Source: Chitinophaga jiangningensis
GTDB lineage: Bacteria; Bacteroidota; Bacteroidia; Chitinophagales; Chitinophagaceae
DNA: 64,000 nt
Direction of reading: 5' to 3'
Assembly (NCBI RefSeq): GCF_900142605.1
Contig: NZ_FRBL01000010.1
Span: forward strand, 211,995 to 275,994
Below the pieces are notes generated by a model that was not told the origin of the DNA, made no database searches, and saw only the letters and a list, made by a program, of their open reading frames with translations. A program made the translations under genes and the position numbers. Shown in pieces: positions 24,683-32,434 of the stretch (within the stretch, counting starts at the first letter, position 1; every line of letters begins with the position of its first letter).

Positions 24683-25225
24683 CTATTTGTGTTGTGCGCA
24701 CACAACGATAGAAGCCTGCGCAAGGGTGGCAAAGTGAATATTGAATCCGACCAGTGCAGGAGATACGTCTGCATTAAGTTCCAGCTTTTTGCTCAACGCA
24801 TATACAGTAATCAGGTAGCGGTGCACGGGGCCGGCAGGCGGTGCGGCGCCACCATAGCCAGGTACGCCGAAGTCTGTTTTACTCTGGATAACGCCGGCGG
24901 GCATTAAATTTTTCTTCACATCGCCGGCGCCGGATTTAATTTCGTGTACATCTGCAGGGATATTGAATACAACCCAATGCCAGAAGCCACTGCCTGTGGG
25001 TGCGTCGAGGTCGTACATGGTTACGGCAAAGCTCTGGGTGCCGGCGGGAGCGTCTGTCCAGGAGAGCTGCGGCGACTGATTTTCACCGTTGTAGCCGAAG
25101 CCGTTAAAATATTGTTTGTTGGTTAACTGGCCACCCAGTTCATTGCTTTTCAGGGTAAAGTTCTGGGCATAGGCGCTAAGGCCGGCCATGGCCACCAGCA
25201 ATACGGTTGCGATTAAGTGCTTCAT
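24683..25225 (-). CDS. YbhB/YbcL family Raf kinase inhibitor-like protein (PEBP)
   Basis: 180 aa with signal peptide MKHLIATVLLVAMAGLSAYAQ, so probably periplasmic. The PEBP fold is shown by GENQSPQLSWTDAPAGTQSF, VTMYDLDAP, FWHWVVFNIP and GPVHRYLITVYAL, which form the anion-binding pocket. The molecular role of bacterial members is not settled. It is a single gene between two minus-strand genes with its own downstream hairpin. Confidence 0.93.
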   Translation of the reverse strand: MKHLIATVLLVAMAGLSAYAQNFTLKSNELGGQLTNKQYFNGFGYNGENQSPQLSWTDAPAGTQSFAVTMYDLDAPTGSGFWHWVVFNIPADVHEIKSGAGDVKKNLMPAGVIQSKTDFGVPGYGGAAPPAGPVHRYLITVYALSKKLELNADVSPALVGFNIHFATLAQASIVVCAQHK

Positions 25226-25316
25226 AATATTTGCTTTTATCTGTCACAAAATTACTGGCACTATTGCGGTGTGGATGTCAGCCGGTGGTTCAAAAAATAT
25301 AGCTAAAGGCTCAATG

Positions 25317-26174
25317 TCAGTGGGTGAGCTGGTATTGTTTAGGGGTGATGCCATGGACCTGCTTGAACGACTGCACGAAGCTGGAGAGGTTTTCGTAGCC
25401 GAGATCGTAATATACCTCGCTGGCTTTGAGGCCCTGGTTTTTCAGCATGGCGGCGGCTTTCTGCATGCGCATTTTCAGGAACCACTGCTTGGGTGAGTCG
25501 CCGAAGGTGCGGGCGAACTTACGTTTGAAGGTAGAGATGCTCATATTGCAGAGGAATGCCAGTTCTTCCACGGTGATGGCGGTTTCCAGGTGGGTGTTTA
25601 CGATTTTGCGAAGTTGTGTTTCTTCATCATATTCGTTGCACAGTCCTTTGAAGTAGGAGATCAGTTGTTTGTCTTTACTGATCAGGTAAAGGAGTAATTC
25701 ATGCAGTTTGAGTTCATACAGCGCAGGGTTGGCGGATGACTGCATGAGTTGCAGACTGGTAATAAAATTAGTGATGTAGGCATCTTTCCGGAATGCCACT
25801 GGTGATGGATCGGTGGTGGTGGAATGCGCATCATCAAAGGAGTGGGCCTGGAAAAACCTGATAAGCGACTGTTGGCTTACAAATAACAGCATGCAGCTGT
25901 ATTTGCCGTTGTCAGCTACCTTTTCGCTCATGAGGCAGTTGCCGGCAGGCAGGAAGAAGAAGCCTTCTGCACCGAGGCGTTGCGTGCCGGTGGCATAGCT
26001 GACTGATTTTTCCCCTTCCATTAAAAAGTTAAAGAGATGCCATTCCAGCACGATACGTGCTTTCTGATTCACATTACCGGTACGATAGGGGAGTGCGAAT
26101 ACCTCGCCGGGGATATGGTCGATGAGTCCATGCGGGAGATACATTTCCTGGATCGTATTATTTGCCTGTCCCAT
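25317..26174 (-). CDS. AraC family transcriptional regulator
   Basis: 285 aa. The N-terminal cupin-like sensor has KARIVLEWHLFNFLMEGEKS then GFFFLPAGNCLMSEK. The C-terminal helix-turn-helix pair is clear in AITVEELAFLCNMSISTFKRK and KASEVYYDLGYENLSSFVQSF with GITPKQYQL. No divergent target gene is tightly linked; the upstream gap contains only the hairpin pair at 26274-26345. Targets and ligand are unknown. Confidence 0.92.
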   Translation of the reverse strand: MGQANNTIQEMYLPHGLIDHIPGEVFALPYRTGNVNQKARIVLEWHLFNFLMEGEKSVSYATGTQRLGAEGFFFLPAGNCLMSEKVADNGKYSCMLLFVSQQSLIRFFQAHSFDDAHSTTTDPSPVAFRKDAYITNFITSLQLMQSSANPALYELKLHELLLYLISKDKQLISYFKGLCNEYDEETQLRKIVNTHLETAITVEELAFLCNMSISTFKRKFARTFGDSPKQWFLKMRMQKAAAMLKNQGLKASEVYYDLGYENLSSFVQSFKQVHGITPKQYQLTH

Positions 26175-26273
26175 GGCCTAAAAGTAGTAAAAAGGAATGG
26201 TTTATTTAAGAGGGAGAGGGTCAAAAACTGTGGGTAAAAGTTCAGGTGGGGGTAATGTGAATAGCATGAGTTT

Positions 26274-26345
26274 TGTGAACCGGTCGTGGACCGAAGGTCC
26301 ACGACCGGTTCACATTATTTGCGGGCCTGCGGCCCGCAAATAATG
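26274..26345. repeat. Back-to-back perfect hairpin pair in a divergent intergenic region
   Basis: First hairpin: arms 26274-26292 and 26296-26314 (19 bp perfect), loop GAA. Second: arms 26313-26327 and 26331-26345 (15 bp perfect), loop TGC. They share CA at 26313-26314. The flanking genes point away from each other, so this pair does not lie at any gene 3' end and simple termination does not explain it. Confidence 0.7.
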
Positions 26346-26433
26346 AGTTAAAGCAATTTAAAATCCTTCGTAATATGGCTGAAAACGCGAATCCATAATT
26401 TTGCTGTAATTTCATTTTATCAAAATCCGCACT

Positions 26434-27123
26434 ATGGCTAAAAAAGAACAACCTAAGATTGAACGCTCGGTAATAGATTTCCTGGAAGACGTGCGTATTA
26501 ACAATAACCGGGAATGGTTCCATGCACATAAAGCCAGGTACCAGCAGGAACTCATGCACGTGGAAAATTTCGCGGAGGCGCTGTTGCAGAAAATGAATGA
26601 GCATGATGTGATTGAAACGCCTTCCGGTAAGCAGAGCCTGTATCGTATTTACCGGGATACCCGTTTCTCCAACGATAAAACTCCTTATAAAACGCATTTT
26701 AGCGGTAGCTTCAAACGCGCTACCAGGGCGCGCCGCGGCGGTTATTACTTTCAGATCGAAAAAGGAAACAGTTTTTTGGGGGGTGGTTTCTGGGGGCCAG
26801 TACCGGACGACCTGAAACTGATCCGCGATGATATTGCTTTTGATGACGCGCCGCTTCGGAAAATTATCAGCAGTAAATCATTTGTGAGCATGTTTGGAGA
26901 ACTGGAAGGTGAACAGCTGAAGACTGCTCCCAAAGGCTTTCCTAACGATCATCCCGCAATTGACCTGTTACGCTATAAGCAGTTTTTGCTGCGTCGCCGG
27001 TTTACGGATGAGGAGGTGCTGCGTCCCGGTTTTTTGGAAGAAGCGAATAAAACGTTTAAGGCTATGCGTCCCTTTTTTGATTATATGAGTGAGGTGCTGA
27101 GCAGTGATGGAAATGGGGCGTAA
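26434..27123 (+). CDS. DUF2461 domain protein
   Basis: 229 aa, the standard length. The family signature is visible: VIDFLEDVRINNNREWFHAHK near the start, YRIYRDTRFSNDKTPYKTHF in the middle, GGYYFQIEKGNSFLGGGFWGP, and FTDEEVLRPGFLEE near the end. DUF2461 proteins are cytosolic with unproven function and widespread in Bacteroidota. It is followed 19 bp later by an MFS transporter gene and may be cotranscribed with it. Confidence 0.9.
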   Translation: MAKKEQPKIERSVIDFLEDVRINNNREWFHAHKARYQQELMHVENFAEALLQKMNEHDVIETPSGKQSLYRIYRDTRFSNDKTPYKTHFSGSFKRATRARRGGYYFQIEKGNSFLGGGFWGPVPDDLKLIRDDIAFDDAPLRKIISSKSFVSMFGELEGEQLKTAPKGFPNDHPAIDLLRYKQFLLRRRFTDEEVLRPGFLEEANKTFKAMRPFFDYMSEVLSSDGNGA

Positions 27124-27142
27124 AGTATACAAATAATATCAC

Positions 27143-28378
27143 GTGCAGATACAGCTTGGATTAAAAGAAAACTGGCAGCAATTTACCCTTCTCGTGTTGG
27201 TAAACATGATGGTGGGTGGGATGGTAGGCCTGGAGCGAACGGTGGTACCGTTGGTGGGTACGGAGGAGTTTCGTATAGGTGCCGACATGCTGGTGTTTTC
27301 ATTCATCATTGCATTTGGGGTGGTGAAAGCCTTTACCAATCTTATTTCCGGGGTACTGGCGGATAAGTATACCCGTAAGCGGGTGTTGGTGATGGGCTGG
27401 TTGTTTGGACTGCCGGTTCCGTTCATGCTGGCCTGGGGCCCTTCCTGGGCGTGGATTATAGGCGCCAATGTATTGCTGGGAATTAGTCAGGGGCTGGCAT
27501 GGTCCATGACGGTGAACATGAAAATTGACCTGGTAGGGCCGAAGAAACGCGGCCTGGCGATGGGACTCAATGAGGCTGCGGGCTACGGCGCAGTAGGGCT
27601 CACTGCTCTGCTTACCGGTTATCTGGCTGCTGCGTATGGCCTCCGGCCCCAACCTTTCTATATCGGTATCGCCTATACGATCATCGGTTTGCTACTTTCC
27701 ATATTTGTAATCAGGGACACGAGGGCGTATGCGGCGCTGGAATCGGCTTCGGTGGTGACCCCCGGAGAGCAGCAGCACCGGCCGGATTTGCTATGGGTAT
27801 TTAAGGAAACATCGCTGAAAAACCGCAACCTCTTTGCGGTTTCGCAGGCGGGGCTGATCAATAATCTAAATGATGGGATGTCGTGGGGCGTGTTTCCATT
27901 GCTTTTTATTTCCATGGGCGTGGGTCTGGAAGGAGTCGGATGGATCAAAGCTATTTACCCGGTGGTATGGGGTGCAGGGCAGATAATTACCGGCCCGCTG
28001 GCAGATCGATTCGGTCGCAAGCCACTGATCGTATGGGGTATGTTTGTGCAGGTACTGGGGCATGTGGTGATTGGCTTTGAATGGTTCTCGCCGTTTATTT
28101 CAGGGATGGTGGGTTCCGTATTATTGGGAGCTGGTACGGCGATGGTGTACCCGGCTTTGCTGGCGGCGGTGAGCGATGCGGCGCATCCCTCATGGCGCGC
28201 TTCTTCACTGGGCGTTTACCGTTTCTGGCGGGATATGGGTTATGCGGCCGGCGCCTTGATGGCAGGAGTAGTGGCAAGTGCACTCGGCCTCCTATGGGCC
28301 GTTCATATCGCCGGATTACTGACATTACTGTCCGGCATTATTGTATGGTTAAAGATGAAAGAAACGCGGAAAAGCTGA
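27143..28378 (+). CDS. MFS transporter
   Basis: 411 aa, about 12 transmembrane helices. The GTG at 27143 gives MQIQLGLKENWQQFTLLVLV, a short cytosolic lead-in to helix 1; no nearby ATG suits better. The motif-A loop GVLADKYTRKRVLVMG lies between helices 2 and 3, and its repeat GPLADRFGRKPLIVWG in the second half. This subgroup is related to sugar or drug efflux carriers; the substrate is not readable. Confidence 0.88.
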   Translation: MQIQLGLKENWQQFTLLVLVNMMVGGMVGLERTVVPLVGTEEFRIGADMLVFSFIIAFGVVKAFTNLISGVLADKYTRKRVLVMGWLFGLPVPFMLAWGPSWAWIIGANVLLGISQGLAWSMTVNMKIDLVGPKKRGLAMGLNEAAGYGAVGLTALLTGYLAAAYGLRPQPFYIGIAYTIIGLLLSIFVIRDTRAYAALESASVVTPGEQQHRPDLLWVFKETSLKNRNLFAVSQAGLINNLNDGMSWGVFPLLFISMGVGLEGVGWIKAIYPVVWGAGQIITGPLADRFGRKPLIVWGMFVQVLGHVVIGFEWFSPFISGMVGSVLLGAGTAMVYPALLAAVSDAAHPSWRASSLGVYRFWRDMGYAAGALMAGVVASALGLLWAVHIAGLLTLLSGIIVWLKMKETRKS

Positions 28379-28417
28379 CAATCAATCTCTTTCAATATTT
28401 ATCGAAAAATATTTATT

Positions 28418-28454
28418 ATTTATCGATATTCGATAAATTTTTATCGTATATTTG
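28418..28454 (+). promoter_or_regulatory. Operator palindrome and promoter of the DUF2975-XRE operon
   Basis: ATTTATCGA-TAT-TCGATAAAT is a perfect palindrome at 28418-28438, with further TTTATCG copies on both sides (about 28399 and 28440). The -7 box TATATTTG follows at 28447-28454 and the gene starts at 28475. The operator covers the position of the -33 element, so binding would block RNA polymerase. The XRE protein encoded in the operon is the likely ligand. Confidence 0.65.
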
Positions 28455-28474
28455 GATGAGAAAAATTATTTACC

Positions 28475-29017
28475 ATGAACGCGCTTACTTCTTCCTATAC
28501 TAAAACACAACAGTTATTAAAAGTGATGTACGTATTTGCCTGGGTTGTTTTCATTGGCTTGTCCATCAACCTGGGTGCGGTGCTGGTTTGCTTTATTGTG
28601 AGCCTGATCAATCCTGCCATTGCGCCTAAGCTGATGGACTGGACGGCGATGGCAGCGTTGCAACAGCAGGATACCCTGCAATATTATAGTGTAGGCTCGC
28701 TGCTGATCGTTTTTAATTTCGTAAAGGTATTTCTGTCGCAAATAATGATACAGATTTTATCAGGTGTAAATATGCAAAGTCCGTTTACCGGAAAAACGGT
28801 GAAGCTGCTGGAAAAGATGAGTTACTTTTTCCTTAGCGCGGCTGCCATCGCGTACCTTTACAATACACAGTTAGGATATATCAGAAAGGACATGAACACC
28901 TCCCTGAATAATATATCCATTGAACAATTTTTAATACTGGGTGGACTGGTATTTATTTTATCACAGATTTTCAAAAGGGGTGTAGAAATCCAGACGGAAA
29001 ACGATTTAACAGTATAG
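28475..29017 (+). CDS. DUF2975 domain membrane protein
   Basis: 180 aa with four predicted transmembrane segments: about residues 16-40 (VMYVFAWVVFIGLSINLGAVL), 70-92, 112-130 and 148-166. This matches DUF2975, small membrane proteins usually encoded just upstream of a short XRE regulator, as in Bacillus YoaS-YozG. The next gene starts 3 bp after the stop. The function of the pair is not established. Confidence 0.88.
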   Translation: MNALTSSYTKTQQLLKVMYVFAWVVFIGLSINLGAVLVCFIVSLINPAIAPKLMDWTAMAALQQQDTLQYYSVGSLLIVFNFVKVFLSQIMIQILSGVNMQSPFTGKTVKLLEKMSYFFLSAAAIAYLYNTQLGYIRKDMNTSLNNISIEQFLILGGLVFILSQIFKRGVEIQTENDLTV

Positions 29018-29020
29018 TAT

Positions 29021-29245
29021 ATGGCCATAATAGTAAACCTGGATGTGATGATGGCCAAGCGAAAAATTTCTTTGAGCGAGCTGTCGGAAAAAGTAGGATT
29101 AACCCTGGCGAACCTCTCCGTACTCAAAACCGGAAAGGCAAAAGCTATTCGCTTCTCCACGCTGGACGCCATTTGCAGGGCACTTGACTGTCAGCCGGGT
29201 GATCTGCTTGAGTTTACAAGCGATCCGATGGAAGAAGAGGAATAA
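29021..29245 (+). CDS. Short XRE family transcriptional regulator (YozG-like)
   Basis: 74 aa consisting of one helix-turn-helix domain: MVMMAKRKISLSELSEKVGL-like text from residue 8, then ANLSVLKTGKAKAIRFSTLD and ICRALDCQPGDLLEF. It pairs with DUF2975 in the same operon and probably binds the TATCGA-containing palindrome at the operon promoter, giving autoregulation. A strong terminator follows 31 bp later. Confidence 0.92.
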   Translation: MAIIVNLDVMMAKRKISLSELSEKVGLTLANLSVLKTGKAKAIRFSTLDAICRALDCQPGDLLEFTSDPMEEEE

Positions 29246-29276
29246 ACTCATTTAGCAGCATAGATTCAGATTCAGT

Positions 29277-29308
29277 AAAGTCCCGCAGAATAATGCGGGA
29301 CTTTTTTT
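29277..29308. terminator. Intrinsic terminator after the XRE gene
   Basis: AAAGTCCCGCA (29277-29287) pairs with TGCGGGACTTT (29294-29304) around GAATAA, followed by more T. It also overlaps the end of the convergent HxlR gene (29307). Confidence 0.88.
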
Positions 29309-29642
29309 ATGCATGCCTGAGCACCACTTTCCGATGCGCCCTGCCCCAGTTAATCATCTCCTGGATAATGTTCCCAAAGGTGCGGCAATAGGGTGTGGGC
29401 TCGTATGTAACGAGTACCGGCGTTTCGTCGTACACGGTTCTTACCAGCAGCTTGTTCATTTCCATCTCTTTGAGTTCTTTCGAAAGCATACGGGTGGTGA
29501 TGCCCGGAATGCTGCGCTCAATCTCACGGAAACGCCTGTTGCCATTACAAAGGGAGTTGATGATTGGTACCCGCCATTTGCCCCCGATGAAGTAAAGCGT
29601 GTCTTGTAATGCCATCAATTCTTCGGTCTGATTTCTCTCCAT
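29307..29642 (-). CDS. HxlR family transcriptional regulator
   Basis: 111 aa, the family's normal length. The winged helix shows ALQDTLYFIGGKWRVPIINS, RFREIERSIPGITTRMLSKE and ELKEMEMNKLLVRTVYDETP, all typical of HxlR/MarR-like redox or aldehyde sensors. No Cys near the N-terminus is seen, so Cys-based sensing as in YodB or HypR is not supported. It is divergent from an SDR gene, with an inverted repeat in the 85-bp gap. Confidence 0.94.
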   Translation of the reverse strand: MERNQTEELMALQDTLYFIGGKWRVPIINSLCNGNRRFREIERSIPGITTRMLSKELKEMEMNKLLVRTVYDETPVLVTYEPTPYCRTFGNIIQEMINWGRAHRKVVLRHA

Positions 29643-29657
29643 AACAGAAAATTTTAC

Positions 29658-29694
29658 TGGTATACTCAGTGATACTGGTTACAAAAGTATACCA
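29658..29694 (+). promoter_or_regulatory. HxlR operator candidate: TGGTATACT inverted repeat
   Basis: TGGTATACT (29658-29666) and its exact reverse complement AGTATACCA (29686-29694) are separated by 19 bp, between the divergent HxlR and SDR genes. A further GATACTGGT lies between. The spacing suits two HxlR dimers or one looped site. Confidence 0.5.
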
Positions 29695-29703
29695 TTTTGC
29701 CTA

Positions 29704-29711
29704 TAATTTTG
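29704..29711 (+). promoter_or_regulatory. -7 promoter box for the SDR gene
   Basis: TAATTTTG fits TAnnTTTG, 16 bp before the ATG at 29728 and just downstream of the inverted repeat. Confidence 0.45.
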
Positions 29712-29727
29712 AGGAAAATTTAAAAGC

Positions 29728-30471
29728 ATGAAAAAGTTAACAGGAAAAACGGCGTTAGTCACCGGCGGAAACAGCGGAATAGGATATGCAGCAGCACAGG
29801 AATTGGTGGCACAGGGAGCAACAGTAATTATCACCGGCAGGAGAGTAGCGGCCTTGTCAAAGGCAGCCGCCGAAATAGGCGCCGCCTACTTCGTAGCTGA
29901 TCAGTCCAGCATGGATGATATCAACACCCTGGTAGCAGCAGTAAAAAAGCAATATGGCCAGCTCGATATTCTCTTCGTTAACGCTGGCATCACCGGCAAC
30001 CAAATGCTGATAGCGGATGCCACGGAAGAAAATTTTGACCAGGTGATGAACATCAACTTCAAAGGTGCCTACTTCACCCTGAGCAAATTTGTACCGGTAC
30101 TGGCAGATGGGGCATCTGTGGTGATGTTATCTTCTATAGTAGCCAATATGTACAAGCCCATGAGCTCTATGTACCAGGCCAGCAAGGCAGCCTTGAACTC
30201 TATAGCGAAAACAGCAGCTGCTGAACTGGCGGCAAGAAAAATTCGGGTAAACATTGTGAGTCCTGGCCCTACCAGAACAGAAGTACTCACCAAAACCGGA
30301 GCAGACCAGCAGGCGGTAGAAGCCATCTACGAACATCTGGAGAGTATTATTCCACTGCGTCAGATCGGCACTGCCGGCGATGTGGCTAAAATGGTGGCCT
30401 ACCTCTGTGATGATGCCGCCGGATTTATTACCGGGGCCGAATTTGTGATTGATGGCGGGTTAACGATATAG
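29728..30471 (+). CDS. Short-chain dehydrogenase/reductase
   Basis: 247 aa classical SDR. The cofactor loop is TGGNSGIGYAAA at residues about 12-23; TGRRVAALSKA favours NADP. NAGITGN is the structural motif. The catalytic triad is in VVMLSSIVANMYKPMSSMYQASKAAL (Ser, Tyr, Lys). The C-terminal GFITGAEFVIDGGLTI is standard. It is controlled most likely by the divergent HxlR regulator, an arrangement often seen for quinone or aldehyde stress reductases. Confidence 0.95.
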   Translation: MKKLTGKTALVTGGNSGIGYAAAQELVAQGATVIITGRRVAALSKAAAEIGAAYFVADQSSMDDINTLVAAVKKQYGQLDILFVNAGITGNQMLIADATEENFDQVMNINFKGAYFTLSKFVPVLADGASVVMLSSIVANMYKPMSSMYQASKAALNSIAKTAAAELAARKIRVNIVSPGPTRTEVLTKTGADQQAVEAIYEHLESIIPLRQIGTAGDVAKMVAYLCDDAAGFITGAEFVIDGGLTI

Positions 30472-30474
30472 TAA

Positions 30475-30508
30475 AAAGCGGTGGTATCTAAACTGATACA
30501 ACCGCTTT
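30475..30508. terminator. Bidirectional intrinsic terminator
   Basis: AAAGCGGTGGTATC (30475-30488) pairs with GATACAACCGCTTT (30495-30508), with one G-T wobble and A/T flanks. It lies between the convergent SDR gene and the gene ending at 30512. Confidence 0.8.
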
Positions 30509-30511
30509 ATT

Positions 30512-31525
30512 TTATTTAGATGATGTTACTTTTTTCTCCAGCTCCTCTACGCGCTTCATTAGCAGATTATTCACGCTTTTTTGTTCACCCAGGTAAAGTG
30601 TGAGCTCTTCAATTTTACGCAATAAAAGCATATTGATGTTGCCCAGATCATGCCCTTCCTTCTCAATGGTTTCTGCGGAGGGTACATCCTGCAAGTGTTT
30701 ATGTGTTTTAGCATAAGCGATGGCAGAATCAAGATCAGGCAGTCTGTAGTCGGAATGAAATACGTAATCCGGCCATTCTGCAGCGTTCTGCGTTACTTTA
30801 ACCTTTTGTGCCGTAATCGTTCCTTTCACAGCCAGCTGACTTCTGGGTCTTTCCGTCCAGATACCTACAAAACCACTGCTGTCATCAACAACCACGGGAT
30901 TTTGCGTCCCGCCAAAGCCATAAACACCAGGTCGGGCCCGCTCATCCGTATTCAGCGTCATTTGCGGTGGATGGGCATCTGCAATAGGTTTATCAATGGC
31001 AGTAATAAAAATCGCACTGATACGGGTTGCTAAATTGTAGGCGCCCGTACAGCCTATTGTTTTAGCCTCCAGCCGCCAATAATGGTTTCCGCCCGATCCT
31101 GGGGGGCGATTCTGGATATTCCATTGTTCTGTAGTGTTAGGAATCTGTACCCATTTCATGGAACCTTCAAATACCTGCCCCCAGTCGTTACCACACACAA
31201 CTTCTGCTCCTGGTCTTGAGGGTTGCCATTCATACCAGAACCGAAAATGCACATTACCGCATCCGGGATAGTTATCCGCACTTTTGATTAACAGGTAGTA
31301 CTCACGGCTATAGCCAGCCGGAACAGGATCTCCAAACATGCTTTCAATAGGGGTATACATGGTTTTGGTAACCACTCTCCACGGATCATCCGGGTGTAAG
31401 ACTACTGCTCCTTCTTCGTGGCCATAAATCTGCACCGGGGCCCGATAAATATGTGCCTGCGCGCCTGCTTTTAATGTTGCCAGGCATAGCAACAGGAAAA
31501 CAAAACATTTCAATTTAACCGACAT
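30512..31525 (-). CDS. Secreted protein with Bacteroidota endosialidase-like tail
   Basis: 337 aa with signal peptide MSVKLKCFVFLLLCLATLKAGAQ. The central region is a beta-rich domain without a recognised family. From about residue 230 (RSQLAVKGTITAQKVKVTQ) the C-terminus has the pattern WPDYVFHSDYRLPDL, HKHLQDVPSAETIEKEG, GNINMLLLRKIEELTLYL and a terminal coiled coil. This is the tail domain found at the end of many Bacteroidota surface proteins, related to phage tail-fibre chaperone regions, and suggests a trimeric surface protein. It is a solitary gene. Confidence 0.8.
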   Translation of the reverse strand: MSVKLKCFVFLLLCLATLKAGAQAHIYRAPVQIYGHEEGAVVLHPDDPWRVVTKTMYTPIESMFGDPVPAGYSREYYLLIKSADNYPGCGNVHFRFWYEWQPSRPGAEVVCGNDWGQVFEGSMKWVQIPNTTEQWNIQNRPPGSGGNHYWRLEAKTIGCTGAYNLATRISAIFITAIDKPIADAHPPQMTLNTDERARPGVYGFGGTQNPVVVDDSSGFVGIWTERPRSQLAVKGTITAQKVKVTQNAAEWPDYVFHSDYRLPDLDSAIAYAKTHKHLQDVPSAETIEKEGHDLGNINMLLLRKIEELTLYLGEQKSVNNLLMKRVEELEKKVTSSK

Positions 31526-31685
31526 AGGGATTGCTTTAGATCAGTTGCGAAAATACACCATAACAGATAAGCTGGAAATGATTTTTCTCAAAATGGTCAA
31601 CTGCCTGCCGTAGATGAACATAAATCCTGCAGCCTTGTTATCTAGATACCCCCAATCCAATTTTCAACCTCCAGATTACCCCGTC

Positions 31686-32033
31686 ATGAAACAAGTATCA
31701 TTGTTATTATTCCTCCTCCTTTCCGCCTGCGGAAAATCAGAGCGCCAGGATGTAGATTGCCCCGGCGAATCCAATGCGGTGAAATTTGACTACGTCACTG
31801 ATCCGGCCAATTCCCGTAAAGTGGACTACACCATCAGTTACACCGGTGACATCAGTATTACCTCCATTACTTTTGATTATGGAGATGGTAAAACCGAAAG
31901 CCTGTCGGTGCTTACGGGCTCGCATACCTACGCGCAGCCGGGCGTCTATATTGTTAAAGCAACACTTACGCTGCAAAACAGTACCGGGGTAATTTGTGCC
32001 ATTACTCCGGCAAAGCGTGTTACGATTTTCTAA
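31686..32033 (+). CDS. Small PKD-like domain lipoprotein
   Basis: I chose the ATG at 31686 (115 aa), which gives a clean lipoprotein signal MKQVSLLLFLLLSACGKSE; the longer frame begins with unrelated text. The mature part contains one PKD/Ig-like fold: ITSITFDYGDGKTESLS followed by GSHTYAQPGVYIVKATLT, matching the YxFGDG and H.Y..PG.Y core. It overlaps the end of the convergent mutarotase gene by 4 bp. Its function is probably in surface binding and is unknown. Confidence 0.75.
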   Translation: MKQVSLLLFLLLSACGKSERQDVDCPGESNAVKFDYVTDPANSRKVDYTISYTGDISITSITFDYGDGKTESLSVLTGSHTYAQPGVYIVKATLTLQNSTGVICAITPAKRVTIF

Positions 32034-32434
32034 CGCTGATGATAGATCTCTTCCATTTGCTCCCAGGTTTCCCCTTTGGCCGCAGCATCGGGTAATGGTG
32101 CCTGTAAGGGCGCCGTTTCCTTCCACCATCGCTGTGTGGCAGTATCTGCGGCCATTGCAGCCATGTCAGCTGCGTAATCACTGCCGGTATATTCCCAGTA
32201 GCTGAATAAATACGGCTTACCGTCGATCTCCTTGAAGTAAATCGAATAATTGGTGATGTGGCATTCCCTGATTTTTTCAGATACGGCCGGCCACACCGCT
32301 GCATGCAGTTTTTTGTAGTAGGCTACTTTCTCCGGTTTCAGGCCGGTAATCATGCCATAGCGGGTACCTGTTTTGGAACTGCAGGCTGCTAATATCAGCA
32401 GGCAGCAAAGCTGCGCATAGAAGCGTATTTTCAT
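32030..32434 (-). CDS. L-rhamnose/L-fucose mutarotase family lipoprotein
   Basis: 134 aa. The N-terminus MKIRFYAQLCCLLILAACSS is a lipoprotein signal, unlike the cytosolic RhaM enzymes. The domain has the RhaM hallmarks: RYGMITGLKPEKVAYYKKLH, HAAVWPAVSEKIRECHI, YWEYTG and WWKETAPLQAPLP. Placed last in the L-fucose operon and overlapping the GH29 fucosidase gene by 4 bp, it is best read as a mutarotase interconverting anomers of released L-fucose outside the cytoplasm before uptake. Substrate and location are inferences. Confidence 0.82.
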   Translation of the reverse strand: MKIRFYAQLCCLLILAACSSKTGTRYGMITGLKPEKVAYYKKLHAAVWPAVSEKIRECHITNYSIYFKEIDGKPYLFSYWEYTGSDYAADMAAMAADTATQRWWKETAPLQAPLPDAAAKGETWEQMEEIYHQR

